Origin: Chloranthus sessilifolius
Taxonomy: Eukaryota > Streptophyta > Magnoliopsida > Chloranthales > Chloranthaceae
DNA length: 64,000 nucleotides
Reading direction: 5' to 3'
NCBI GenBank assembly: GCA_021018995.1
Contig: CM037584.1
Span: forward strand, 145,965,317 to 146,029,316
The position numbers and the translations under genes are program-made. A model generated the notes under the pieces. It was not told the origin of the DNA and did no database searches. It saw only the letters and a program-made list of their open reading frames with translations. Each line of letters opens with the position of its first letter. Within the stretch, counting starts at the first letter, position 1. This document shows positions 45,076-56,708 of the stretch, in pieces.

Positions 45076-46492
45076 TCAAATTTTCAATTTATCATAAATA
45101 AACAATTGAGATAAACTCAATTTAAACAACAAGTTTGTGGGGTTATAATTTACCAGGCTGGGGGCTTGGTTGTTGTTGGCCCGTTGAGGAAGGACCAGCT
45201 TCTTGTTGTTGGAAGTCTTGATGGAACTTCGGGACCAATAACGCGGCATTGCGAGTGCATTAGGAGACATAGTTGCGTGCCCGCCCAATGTAAGGGTTTG
45301 CAGCAGTTTGGAAAGTATGCTCCATCATGATGTTAGTTGCTTCTTCAATATAATCTATACGTTGATGGAGCATGTAATGGTTTCGATATAAATTATCGAA
45401 TTGAATGAGGGTTTGCTCATGGTTTTCACGCATGAGTTGGACAAGATCAGCGTTTGTATAAGTCCCTTGTGTCGAAGGAATCGACTTGGTTTGGGTTTGT
45501 GGTTGAGAGGGAATGGGGATCTCTTGGGTTGGGACGGAAGGTATTTCTTGTTGGGGTTGTGGAGGACGACGAACTTGTTTGGCTTGGCGGTTGCTCACCG
45601 CTTGAGATGATCTTTAACATATATTTCTCCATATGGCTAGGCTCAAGACCCGCATATTATCGGTGTGGACCTCTTCACCCACTGGAATCTAGTATGGAAC
45701 TAGATTGACACTATCCGAGTGCCCTCCTAACATGCGAAAAATTAAATGAGGGTAGGGGCAGGATGGCATGGGATTTGAGAAGTTGCTTTGTAGATGAAGG
45801 TTGGCATATTTAATGCCTTCTCAGACTACCTTTGGGGTATTGACCCATCGGTTTTCATGAACGGCAAAGAGAGCTTGTAAGAAAGCATCTCGGCGCTCTC
45901 TCTCATGCTGCATGGGATACAAGTTGCATCGAAAAACACAATCCAAAAACCACATTTTCTGTGATAGTTGGCTATGATGGACTGAAAGGTTGTGATCAAA
46001 AGCGGTCTGTCCATCAGTCATCTTAGTGATGATGTGATGGAACTTCACATCCCGCTGTCTAGGCATTTGCAGTCAGGAAGTCACATCAAAAGTAGGACTA
46101 CAGTCTATAGCTTGGGCTATGTGCTGTAAATTGAAATAAAATTTCCGATTATCTATTTCGGTCTCCAGCTGTCCGACAGTTGGGGAGACTTTAAGATTTT
46201 AGTAGAATAGACAGATTAAACGGGGATAAAATTGAGTGTGAAATGGTTGATATAAGGCGCCTAGTTGTGCCTGTTCCATAAATTTAATAGACCAAGCGGT
46301 CTGATCGTTTGGGGTTAAGAGTCGATCATCAATGATCCACTCGGGTTCCATCGCCTTCGCAGCCCACCATGGGACGGGCTGTTCGTGCTTAACGGGTGGG
46401 TCAATCGATTCATGTGAAGGAGCAGGGCCCTTGCCCTTTGCTCGAGCCGAGGCCTTTGGAGGTTTAGAAACTCCAATTTTTTTAGGAGGCAG
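45076..46492 (-). pseudogene. ORF3 of element F: putative plant transposon protein, start codon lost
   Basis: The frame begins PPKKIGVSKPPKASARAKGK; the codon where A and B have ATG reads CTG (46490-46492). Conserved segments are VPWWAAKAMEPEWIIDDRLL, FYPRLICLFY, KMWFLDCVFRCNLYPMQHERE and FAVHENRWVNTPKVV, followed by a Gln/Pro-rich linker and LVQLMRENHEQTLIQFDNLY, equivalent to the coiled-coil-like segment of A and B. Stops or frameshifts occur near 46200, 46080, 45820 and 45600. It is more diverged from A/B than C is in the linker, but keeps the N-terminal WW motif. 44605-45075 is 3' untranslated DNA with the PPT at its left end. Confidence 0.72.
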
Positions 46493-46730
46493 TTTAAAAA
46501 ATCAAAAAGACAAGAAAAGAACAAATGGAAGCTAGAGTTCTGATGTTTTTACCTCACAAAGAACCAAGAATCTGCCTGAAATGAAGACAATAACAGGAAA
46601 TAGAGGGTTTCCTAGAGTAGATCAGTGGCATGCAACAGTTGTAGGCTTGATTTGAAGGAGTGCATGCATGTATACAAGAGCTTGGGAGGTTGAAGAAACC
46701 GGGAGGTGCACACTATAACAGAAAAAAACC

Positions 46731-46860
46731 AACTAAATATAGTTTGAAATGGGTTTCGGACCCACAAAATCCAACAGAGTTGCCATGGCAACACTAAAGG
46801 CTTGCCGCGGCAAGTTACTTGTCGCGGTCAGCACTATTCCTTGCCGCAGCAAGGTGGTCC
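46731..46860 (-). repeat. CTTGCCGCGGCAAG palindromes and TATA-like site upstream of F ORF3
   Basis: Four copies (GTTGCCATGGCAAC, CTTGCCGCGGCAAG and two degenerate ones) at 46780-46860, followed in transcription direction by AAACTATATTTAG (complement of about 46731-46745) and the ORF3 leader. This matches the array-TATA-ORF3 order of A, B and C. The flanking 46861-47436 is AT-rich with a TA microsatellite (47265-47296) and no ORF. Confidence 0.7.
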
Positions 46861-47266
46861 AGATCTTGCTGGCCCGGATTTCGAGGTTCCTTATTTGTGG
46901 TGTAAAATCTCTTTGTACCTAGAGGTTCTTAATAGCTATTGGGTTTATAAAAAAATATTTATTGATATTTTTGATGTATATTGCTATGCTAAAACTTTTT
47001 ATTTCAATGGAATTTGATCTATTTTACAATATTTTTTTATTTTAATGAAAAATATAATATTGGCCCATAGATGGCCTTGTATTGTTAGATTGGGACATGT
47101 AGCAACAAGTTGGGATATGTCCTTGCTTAAGTGTCACTATTTCACAATGTTTGCATTTTGTATTATTTATTATTCAATTTATCTTGAATATTCTCAAAAT
47201 TTTAATTTTTATAATTATTTTATATCAGAATTGTATAATGCTAAGTAAAATCATGTTATTTCAAGT

Positions 47267-47298
<32 letters not shown>

Positions 47299-47436
47299 TT
47301 TTTTTTATCAAGGTCTATAAGACTTAATTAATATATTCTATTGGATATAATTTCTTGTCTATTGGTGCAGGGTGTATTAACAATATATTTAAAATAACAT
47401 TATAAAGAAGCAAATTGAATTTATTTAACTAAGTGT

Positions 47437-47639
47437 AATTATAGTGTAGTGTAAGTGGATTTTAAGTACGTACCATATGTAAATAATCGAGGGTACTAAA
47501 CACGAATATCAGCTTCGCGCTCCCAGGTAGCCTCATGCGACCCACGATTCTAACATTGTACCAAAACGAGTGGAATTCGTTTTATTCTCAACATTTGATC
47601 TCTTCGATCTAGAATTTGACCTGGTTCTTCGGCAGATGT
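47437..47639 (-). pseudogene. pol: Chromodomain end of element F pol (3' fragment)
   Basis: Minus-strand frame ETSAEEPGQILDRRDQM, then IKRIPLVLVQC, NRGSHEATWEREADIRV and a degraded end. This is the C-terminal chromodomain and continues the segment LTMTE that ends at 59257, so B splits the gene here. Sequence TTCGT (47640-47644) versus TTCAG (59257-59261) is a decayed target-site pair matching at three of five positions. Confidence 0.85.
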
Positions 47640-47644
47640 TTCGT

Positions 47645-48767
47645 ATTTCTAAGACTCAAACCCGTACATCAAGACGATCCTCCGCATCGCGTGCCCCAAA
47701 GCTATGCACGGAATATTGGTATAACAAGCAATAATAAAGAGATAAAGCAAATAATTGTATAAAGCAGAAAAAGTTAATATGCCCAACTGGCACATTCAAA
47801 AGACAATTCTACTTTCATGCCACTGCATGAACAGAGAACCGACCCGAACCATCGGTGATAAACAGATCACCCCAGATGGTTCGCCAAAAGAATAATTCAA
47901 TTTAATTACATTATTTATCAAAAACAAAGGTTTGACATACCAAGCCGTACAATCTGCTCTCAAAAACTAGTCTTTGTCAAAGTACACAGCAGAGTCTCCT
48001 AGAAGAAGTCCTCGGGAGGAGGCTTCAACTCGTCTCCAGGCACGTAATCCGAATCACCCGGATCTACGTCTCCCGAAGCCTCAGCTGCTGCTAACAAAGG
48101 ACCTGCGACGTATAGTCTAAAAGGGTGAGCTACATCCTAGCTCAATAGGGAACAGTCACAATGAACATATAAATTAGCTAATCGATTTGGCCCGATTCAG
48201 CTCCCTTTCGGGCTGTTCTTCCAAATCTTTTCCCTTTCCTTTTGTAAGCCTTTAATCTATCCTTTTAACCCTACTTGACTGAATTTAATCATCTACAATC
48301 TATGCATTAACTTTAATTAAAACTCACCTCAATAAATCCCTTAAAGGATTGATTTGTTGGGTTTGGTGGTTAGGGTTCCAGCTTTTGCTTCAACGATCCT
48401 AACGTGTTGAATCTGGCAATCAATGCTAACTCCTCCTCTTGATTTGCATTAACATCTAGCTTCCATAACTCCTCTCTACTCCCTCTCTCTCTCTCTTCTT
48501 AATTTCTTCACCAACCAAGATAAAAGGGTTTCTAGGGTTATTAAAACCCTTATATCCTTTCTCTTGCTTGCGTGTTAAACACATACACCAGAGATAGGTG
48601 TACATGACCACTAACTCACACTATACATCACACTTAGGTTATATTTGTACTATGTCAGCTCATCACTCCATCAGTTCATTGTTTGACCATCACTTGGTCA
48701 ACCCTACGACCAATCGGGCACGGATCCCGAGGTTAAAGTTAAACGCTTAATTTTTTGAGATATTACA
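47645..48767 (-). repeat. 3' LTR of element B with internal deletion of about 1.4 kb
   Basis: Matches the 5' LTR from GTGCCCCAAAGC through GAACATATAAATTA, then jumps near 48175 to ATCGATTTGGCC, which in the 5' LTR lies about 1430 bases further on. The lost part is most of the leader intron with the palindrome array. The acidic tail frame (about 48000-48105) is retained. The terminal 20 bases at 47645 are decayed. Confidence 0.9.
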
Positions 48768-49090
48768 TTCTCCCCACCTTGGGAATTTTTATCCTTGAAA
48801 ATAACCCAAAGGTGCTCTGGTGTGGTACCCCACACACAGCGGTGTCACGTACCCACTTACGAAAACGAGTTACACATCACACAGTGCGAGAAACAAAAAT
48901 AATGCAAGTACATCCATAAAAAATTGATTTGTATTTTATTATCAAAATTTTCAACATTTACAAGTTTCTTTAACTATTGTCAATAATTACAATTGGGAAG
49001 TTTAAATACAACAGTACTAAAATATCCAAAAAGTGATCACAAAATGAAAGCATCGTCAGACGCTCACGCCGTCCCCTCTCCTGGCTGATC
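48768..49090 (-). other. PPT and 3' untranslated region of element B
   Basis: AAGGTGGGGAGAA on the minus strand borders the LTR; the preceding pre-PPT box reads TTTCAAGGATAAAAATTCCC. Otherwise no feature to 49090. Confidence 0.8.
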
Positions 49091-50577
49091 TTATGCAGGG
49101 GCGGGCAGCTCTGACGGAACTGGCGGCTCAGGTAGTGGCTGGGTCGTCATAGCAGGCTGCTCAGTCTGCTGAGGTGCCGAGCCAGATGCATCGGCCGCAG
49201 AGGTACTCGCGTGGAAAACGGTACCCGTGTAAAAAGCTGTCCGACTCGCAGTCCACGCCTCCTCCTGCACGAGGCGCTGTTGGTAATCCAACGGATAGAT
49301 GTATCGTAGAGTGTGGTACATCAAAAAGTCCATCCGCCGATTCATCCTCTCGTTGTTGGCCTCCATTCGGGCCAACACATCTTCTATCGTGGGCGTCGAG
49401 AGAGCCACTCGTCGGCGGTATGAAGAAGTCGATGTGGCTGCCGCAGACTGCGCTGGCGGTGTAGGTGAGGCAGTGGTGTGGGAGGGTGCCCCCTCCGCTG
49501 GTGGCTCAACTGGGTGTGCATCCCTCACAGGTGGGTCCTGGTGTGGCGGTGGGAGTGGTGTGGTGCTATTGGTGCTGCTGCATCTGGACCCTGAGCTGGT
49601 ATGGTCCGCTTGAGTAAGTTGTAGCTATGACTCCATGAAGCAATGGAGAATTGCTTGACGCGATCTGTAGCCCTCTCCTCGTGGGGCGAGATAGCGTACT
49701 CAGGAGTGTCTGAGTAACACTCTAGCATGCTCGAAATGAGGCGAGCATATGGCATCTTTTCTTTGGGCCTCAAATTGCCCTTCATCAACTTCCCCTTTAT
49801 GTAGACCATCCCCTCTAGGATGATCATCGTAGCATCAAACCAATGGCCATAGAAGGCCGCATAGAGTGCCTGCTGCACTTTTTCCACCCACTCGGTGTCG
49901 TGACGCATCGGGTAGAGGTTGCACTTGATTATGGAATCAAGCATCCACATGTAATGTGGGAGATCAACCCTCCAAATGGACGATCCCGACCCCTTTTTCC
50001 CTTTGGTCATACGGGTCATTATTTCTTCAAATTTCACCTCTTCCACAAAGGGTGGGAAGAGGGTGGTCTTAGGCCCGAAGTCTAAGTAGCATTCGAGGAC
50101 CTCGTGGATGTGGCGACGAGTGAAGGTATAGTCGCGACCCTCAATGGTGGTCGTGACTATGTCGTCGGTAGGCCCCTCCGTCAACTCTTGGTAAAACAAG
50201 CGGACCAATCTAGGGTAGTAGGATCTGCGTAGTGGTTTTAAAAGGTTGTCGAGGCCGGCCTTTACCAAGTAGTTTCGAGCCCATTGGATCTCGCTCAATA
50301 CATCAGGGTTAGTGAACAACTCTACGTCAATGATATACTCAATTTCGAAGCTCTTCGCCGCCCACCATTCGTTTGGTTGGAGTACATTATGGGGCGGTGG
50401 TGGCATTGGTGAAGACTCTCGTGAAGACAAGCTTGTCGAACCGGATGTGGTATCCGATGCCGACGGTGATGGAGTCCTCACCGGTGATGGGGTAGGTGGT
50501 GGCGGTGCGGCGTTCTTACGCCGAATCGGGAGTTTAGACGTTGCCTTCTTCGAAGACAAACGTATTTTAGGCGGCAT
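49091..50577 (-). pseudogene. ORF3 of element B: putative plant transposon protein, one frameshift
   Basis: The best preserved ORF3: 350 codons from MPPKIRLSSKKATSKL at 50577, then one frameshift near 49527 and a further 145 codons. Order: basic N terminus, Pro/Ser linker, NEWWAAKSFEIEYIID, YYPRLVRLFYQELTEGPTDD, TTIEGRDYTFTRRHIHEVLE, MWMLDSIIKCNLYPMRH, FYGHWFDATMIILEGM, MPYARLISSMLECYS, Pro-rich linker, IEDVLARMEANNERMNRRMD, and an Ala/Pro/Thr-rich tail. About 490 residues if continuous. It resembles Transposase_32 from memory. The basic start and lack of a signal peptide suit a nuclear protein better than an envelope. Function unknown. Confidence 0.8.
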
Positions 50578-50825
50578 TTTGTGACAATATTGTAAAAACT
50601 AGGGTTTTTATAGCTTGAAATAGAAAGAAGAAAGAAAACTAGGGTTTTACCTTAGGTTTTTGATTCGAATGTAGGTGGTTTTAATCCAATCTCGAACCCA
50701 AATCGTGAAAACCCTAGGTCTCCAAGTTTCTCGAAGAAGAAAATTGCAAGGCACGCAAAAACCAAAAATCAATTTGATTTCGAATGGGGAGAAATCCCCC
50801 TCGATTTATATATATATATATAGGC
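50578..50825 (-). promoter_or_regulatory. Candidate ORF3 promoter and leader, element B
   Basis: TATA-like run (complement of about 50806-50822) directly downstream of the palindrome array, then about 230 bases of leader with AAACCCTAG motifs to the ATG at 50577. It matches the right arm of the inverted repeat in A, without the left arm. Confidence 0.5.
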
Positions 50826-50829
50826 CCCG

Positions 50830-51413
50830 ATTCGATTAATCGATTTCCAAAATTGATTAATCGAGTTTCAAAATTAGACTCAGCCACGCGAAATCGATTA
50901 ATCGATTCTCCAAATCGATTAATCGAGACTCAACATCGATTAATCAAAACTATTTCGATTAATCAAAACCATTTCGATTAATCGAAATTGTGGTCATTTA
51001 AATTTTTAACCTTTCGAGCTCACTAGCATGAGCCAGTTGATTAATCAAATTTCGCTTCAATTAATCGAAATCGTGAAGTCCTTCAAATTTTTCCTAAAAT
51101 TTTCAAGTGACTCGATTAATCGAAATCTCCAAATCGATTAATCGAAATCCCAAATCGATTAATCGATATCGTAAAATTCTTCAAGTTTTTTTGCAATTCT
51201 TAAGTTACTCGATTAATCGAATCTCCAGATCGATTAATCGAAATCTAAAATCGATTAATCGAAACCCAAATCGATTAATCTAAATTTCTCTTCTTTCATT
51301 TCCTTAATCCTTATTAAATTTCTATTCACTGGCGCATGCCAGTCGACTAATCGAGCAAAATTGATTAATCGAATTCCCAAATCAATTAATCGATATGAAA
51401 TTGATTAATCAAT
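50830..51413 (-). repeat. TTCGATTAATCGAA palindrome array, pol-ORF3 spacer of element B
   Basis: About twenty full or degenerate copies, same motif and position as in A. The remainder to 51647 has no ORF. Confidence 0.92.
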
Positions 51414-51647
51414 TTTGATCAGATTCTTCAGATTTTAAAATTTTTCTGTCTCCTTTGGTTCCTTGATAAAGCATGACCAGTTGGTCATTGGTTCTGCGAA
51501 ACACGTCATCATGGCATTTAACATTACATTAGGAACGCTATGTGGATAAAATTGTTTCTCTTGAATGAATTGATCAAAAGGTCGACATTGAATTACAACA
51601 TATAATTTAAATCCACAACCATGCTTGCGGTGATACAATTTTGACTC

Positions 51648-54600
51648 TCAAGCTGTCGCAAACAAGCTCGGATACTGTTCTTTCATGTCGGCCTCTCGTT
51701 CCCACGTAGCTTCTTCGGCCGGATGATACTTCCATCGAATAAGTACTAATGGAATCACTTTTTTCCGCAACACTTGTTCTTTTCGATCCAAAATCTCCGT
51801 CGGCTCTTCGATCATATCATGTCCTCATGCATCTCAAATGATTGACCGCTCAACACATGATCAGGGTCGTTAAGGTACTTCCTGAGCATAGATACATGGA
51901 ACACATTGTGTACCTAATCAAATAACTGTGGCAATCCAATGTGGTAAGCAACTTCCCCTACTCGACCTAGAACCTCAAATGGTCCAAGATAGCAGGGACT
52001 TAACTTCCCTCTCTTTCCAAATCTCATCACCACTTTCATAGGTGACACTTTCACGAACACATGTTTACCCACCTTGAAGTCTATACTTGTCCGCTTGATA
52101 TCAGCGTAGCTTTTCTGTCTGCTCTGAGCCGTTTTGAGTTTTGCCCTTATCATACAAACATAGGTGGCATTATCTTCAAGTACCTTGGGTCCTAAAACAA
52201 ATTTTTTACCCATTTCCTCCCAATTGATGGGCGATCTACATCATCGTCCATAAAGTGCTTCATATGGTGCCATCCCAATGCTCATCTGAAAGCTGTTGTT
52301 ATATGCGAACTCAATCAAGGGTAGCTGCTGATACCACGATCCTTGCAATTCTAATAGACATGCCCTAAGCATGTCCTCAATGATCTGATTGACCCTCTCA
52401 CCGTCTCGGTTTGCATGGATGGAATGTCAGATCAAATCTAGTCGCGTTCCCATTCCTTCTTAAAATTTCTTCCAAAACTTTGATGTATACAATGGGTCAT
52501 GGTCTGAAACAATGCTACTCGAAATCCCATGCAAACGGACAATCTCCTTCATATACAGCTCTGCCAGTCTTCCCATCGTGTACATCGTGTTGTAAGGCAA
52601 GAAGTGCGCTGACTTGGTCAATTGATTGACTACTACCCAAATGGCATTATACTTCTTTGCAGTACGCGGTAGTCTAACGATGAAGTCCATAGAGATCGAT
52701 TCACACTTCCATTCCGGTATAGGTAGAGGATGCAATAACCCTGCAGGGTGTCTATGATCAATCTTGACTTGCTGACACGTCAAACACCGCGACACGTACG
52801 CTATCACATCTTGCTTCAAGCCTCTCCACCAGTAATTCTTTTTCAGATCTTGATACATCTTCGTGCTTCCCGAGTGGATAGCATAGCTTGACTTGTGAGA
52901 TTCATCAAGAATTGTTTGCCGTAAATCGGTATTGTCCGGAATATAGAGGCGGCCCTTGAACAATAAGGAACCATCCTCCTTGATCGAAAACTCAAATGTA
53001 ATGCCTTCAGTTACATCTTGACGAATCTTTGTTAGTGCCGGGTCTTTCATCTGTGGTTCATGGATATGCTCAAATATTATCGGTCTCACTGAGATGTTAG
53101 CCAAAAAGGCTCCTGTAGCTTGCGACTCGATGTTCACATCATATAGTGCCAGATCTTCAAATAACTTCCATCGGTGCATACCCAAAATTAGACTAGCCAA
53201 CTGAGCTGAACTCTTCCAACTCAAGGCGCACTACTACATTAGCCTTGCTCGGATGGTAATCAGTTGTATAGAATACCATAGTCCTTGAGGAACTCCATCC
53301 ATCTGCGCTGCCTCATATTTAGTTCCTTCTGTGTAAACAGATATCTGAGGCTCTTGTGGTCAGTAAAAATCTCAAAAGTCTCACCGTACAAATAATGTCT
53401 CCAAATCTTCAGCGCAAAAATGACCACTGTTAATTCTAGATTATGTGTCGGATAATTCTTTTCGTGCTCTTTCAACTGTCTCGATTCATATGCTAACACC
53501 TTTTTGTGTTGAATAAGCACACAGCCCAAACCAGTATACGAAGCATCACTGTATACTGCGAACCCTCCACTCTCTAAAGGAATCGCCAATACTGGAGTTG
53601 AAGTGAGTCTCTTCTTGAGTTCTTGAAAACTCTTCTCGCATGCCTCACTCCATTCGAACCTTGCATCTTTCCGTGTGAGTCTCGTGAGTGGTCCTGATAT
53701 CTTTGAAAAACCCTCTACAAAGCGCCGATAGTAACCTGCTAATCTAAGGAAACTACGGATGTCGGTCACGGTCTTTGGTTGCTCCCAATTCACTACTACT
53801 TTGATCTTTGCTGGATCTACAGTGACACCAAGCTTTGAGATGACATGTCCTAAAAAGCTAGCTTCTTCTAACCAAAACTCACATTTGCTGAGCTTGGCGT
53901 ATAACTGGTGTTCACGTAGAGTCTGTAGGGCTATTCTCAAATGCTTCTCATGCTCTTCTTCTGATTTTGAATAGATCAGGATGTCATCAACAAACACTAT
54001 GATACAAGAGTCTAGATGTGGTTTAAACACCCTATTCATCATATCCATGAATGACGTTGGGGCATTTGTTAACCCAAACGGCATCACTAGGAACTCATAG
54101 TGTCCGTATCGAGTCCTGAATGCAGTCTTTTGAATATCCTCTGCCTTGACTCTCAACTAACGGTATCCAGATCTCAGATCGATCTTGGAAAAGTACCTTG
54201 CTCCTTGAAGATGATCAAACAGGTCATCTATCCTAGGCAAAGGGTATCGATTCTTAATAGTAAGTTTGTTCAATTGTCGATAGTCAATGCACAGACGCAT
54301 TGACCCATCCTTCTTCTTTACAAACAAGACCGGTGCTCCCCATGGAGACACACTCGGTCTAACAAACCCCTTGTCCATTAACTCTTGCAACTGCTCTTTC
54401 AATTCCTTCAACTCAACAGGAGCCATTTTGTATGGTGCTTTAGAAACAAGCTCCGTTCCTGGTGCTAAGTCGATGGCGAATTCTACTTCTCTCTCTGGAG
54501 GTAATCCAAGTAACTCCTCCGGAAATACATTGGCGAAGTCTCACACTACGGCTATTTCGGAGATAACATTCTTCTCCTCCTTATCTTCCTTCAAGAACGC

Positions 54601-55061
54601 CAAGTATCCACTGCACCCCTTTCTGATCAAGCGCTTGGCCCTGACTGCCGAGATAAGTGACATGTGTGCCGACCTCTCTCCTCGAAATCTAAATGATCTC
54701 CTCGTGTTTAGTCTGAAGATGACGACCTTGTTCTTACAATCTACCATCGCACAATGAGTCGATAACCAATCGATGCCAAGGATCACGTCGAATCCTTGCA
54801 TGTCAAACAGAATTAGGTTCGCCGGTAGCTCAAAGACGTCTCCATCCATGACCCTCACGATCACGGAGTTGCAACCCTTTTCGGTATCAACCGATTTCCC
54901 AGTAGGAATGGTCACGATTAACACAAAGTCTAACTCTTTTGGGTTAACTTTCATCCTTTTTGTGAAGCTAGGGGTAACAAATGAGTGGGTAGACCCCGGG
55001 TCTATCAACACTCGAGCTTCGTATGTCACGTCGCTTCCCTTCTTATAAATTTGTAATGTAC
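51648..55061 (-). pseudogene. pol: pol of element B: protease to chromodomain
   Basis: Protease begins [13 protein letters not shown] (near 55000) and the frame is open to 54541. RT includes [15 protein letters not shown] and [10 protein letters not shown] in the open frames 54157-54426 and 53260-54156; the latter reaches into RNase H with [20 protein letters not shown]. Integrase has CLTCQQVK and MDFIVRLPRT in 52460-53224, but the DRDP motif reads DHDP. Between 52210 and 52460 the GQTERVNQ block is disrupted by a small deletion. The chromodomain end has frame lesions near 51915 and 51820. Stop at 51648. Confidence 0.92.
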
Positions 55062-55206
55062 CTAATCATACATACACATATATATAATGTTTATCATCAC
55101 ACTAGGATTTATTACATGCAAGTTCTCTTATATTTTTCTATATGGATGCACCTTCTCTATCTAAAATTTTTAAGAATTGAAATTCTTTATTTAAAAGAAA
55201 GCTCAC
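55062..55206 (-). other. Putative gag-protease intron of element B (145 bp)
   Basis: Donor CAAG|GTGAGC, acceptor TGATTAG|GTACA, phase 1. Joining gives VIQGTLQIYKK leading into protease. Retention gives GELSFK and a stop as in A. Confidence 0.72.
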
Positions 55207-56605
55207 CTTGAATTACATCGTTTATATTTTGAGCCTCTTGAGCTGTGACTGCGTAGGCTCTCCCTTGGACCATTGGCTTCCTTGCTTGTATCGGTCGTGG
55301 AATAGGAGCTGAAGTCGTCTTCCCTTTGTTCATCTCAGGGCACTCCTTGATCAAGTGGCCCACCTTGCCACATCTAAAACAGCCCCGAGTTCCCTATCTA
55401 TAGTCAGCTGTCCTATGAGACTTGCCACACTTGGCACAAGTCTCACGAGGTGTGGAAGAAGCTGCTCGCGAGAACCCTTGAGTAACTGTAGCTCCGGTAG
55501 TAATAGCAGGGCTCCCGTAGCGTATTGGTCTCCCCGACGCGAGCAATGGAAATCTCTGGTGGCTGCTCTGCTGCGCCGGTCTCCCATAACCTCCCTGGAA
55601 TGGTGGTTTCTATTTGTTTGGTATGAATCTTGGCTTGTTGTTCACCGGTTCATAATTCTTCGTTCTGCTCTGGTCTGTATTCCACCTTCCTTGCTGCTCT
55701 CTCTAGCAGTATTTATTATTATTTTCTTCCTCCACTATGAATGCATTGCTCATGACCTCACCATAGGTCCTCAGTTGGAATGGTGCTACTCCTCCCCTCA
55801 CGTCTGACTTCAAACCTTGCTGAAACCTCTTTGCTTTCATCATCTCTATGATGACGTAGTCGAGCGCAAAGAGAGCGAGTCGCATGAACTCCACTCTGTG
55901 TTCTCTCACAGTCATCTTCCCTTGTACTAACTATAAAAATTGAACTTCCATCTGGTTTCTCACCACCTCCGGGAAATACTGCTTGTTGAATTCCTCGACG
56001 AACTCGTCCCATGTCCAAGGCATGTCTGGGGTCTCCTGAGCCCTAGTCCTAGAAACGGACTTCCACCAAGGCCCAGCCTCCCCGTCTAACATGTAGGCTA
56101 CCCAACGGACGCTATCGTCCTCTGTACAAGTGAGCACACTAAACACCTTCTCCATCTCACTTAACCAGTTCTCGGCTGCCATAGTGTCTGCCTATCCTGA
56201 AAAGCTAGGAGGCCTCATCCTCCTAAACTCGATAAAAGCAGAAGATACTGGCTGTGTTAGAGCCACTAGAGGTGTCGGTGGCTGATGCTACACGTGGGCA
56301 GTATGAGCTGCCAAGGATGCTGCCTGTTGGGCCATAGCAGCCACCATGGTCTCCATGGTGTGCATCATCCTCTGACGCTCCTCTCTATCCTCATTCCTTT
56401 CTCTAACTCTTTCCTGTTCTCTTTGATCTTGATCCTGACGATCTCGATCTCGCTTCTCTCCCTGATCTTGGCTCCCTTGGCCACCACTGCCAGAAGCCCC
56501 TCCATCTCCTATAGGCTCTCTATTCGCGTCTGAGATAAAATCATCTCTACTATGCAAGCTCCTACTGTGGCCGCCCCTGGGTCGGCCCCTTCCTCTAGAA
56601 GACAT
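55207..56605 (-). pseudogene. gag: gag of element B
   Basis: Start MSSRGRGRPRGGHSRSLH at 56605 (an upstream in-frame Met lies at 56617). A charged Asp/Arg/Gln-rich stretch follows (KRDRDRQDQDQREQERVRER), then capsid blocks FRRMRPPSFSG, NWLSEMEKVFSVLTC, GPWWKSVSRTRAQETPDMPW and FNKQYFPEVVRNQMEVQF, and the zinc knuckle FRCGKVGHLIKEC near 55340-55385. Stops or shifts near 56288, 56190, 55930, 55700 and 55400. Confidence 0.87.
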
Positions 56606-56693
56606 AACGGTATGCACGAAAAAATAAAGTTTTCATTAGCAAAAATCCCTATGCTCTGACAAAAGAATGATTGTCAGAATTTCTAAAAGAAAA

Positions 56694-56707
56694 TGCTTTG
56701 ATACCAA
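56694..56707 (-). promoter_or_regulatory. Primer binding site of element B
   Basis: TTGGTATCAAAGCA on the minus strand, one base from the LTR end; complementary to initiator tRNA-Met with one or two mismatches relative to the site of C. Confidence 0.88.
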
Positions 56708-56708
56708 C

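Noticed and set aside
49091-50577. ORF3 as an envelope-like gene
   Set aside because: Position fits, but there is no signal peptide, transmembrane segment or glycoprotein-like Cys pattern; similarity is to a plant transposon-associated domain.
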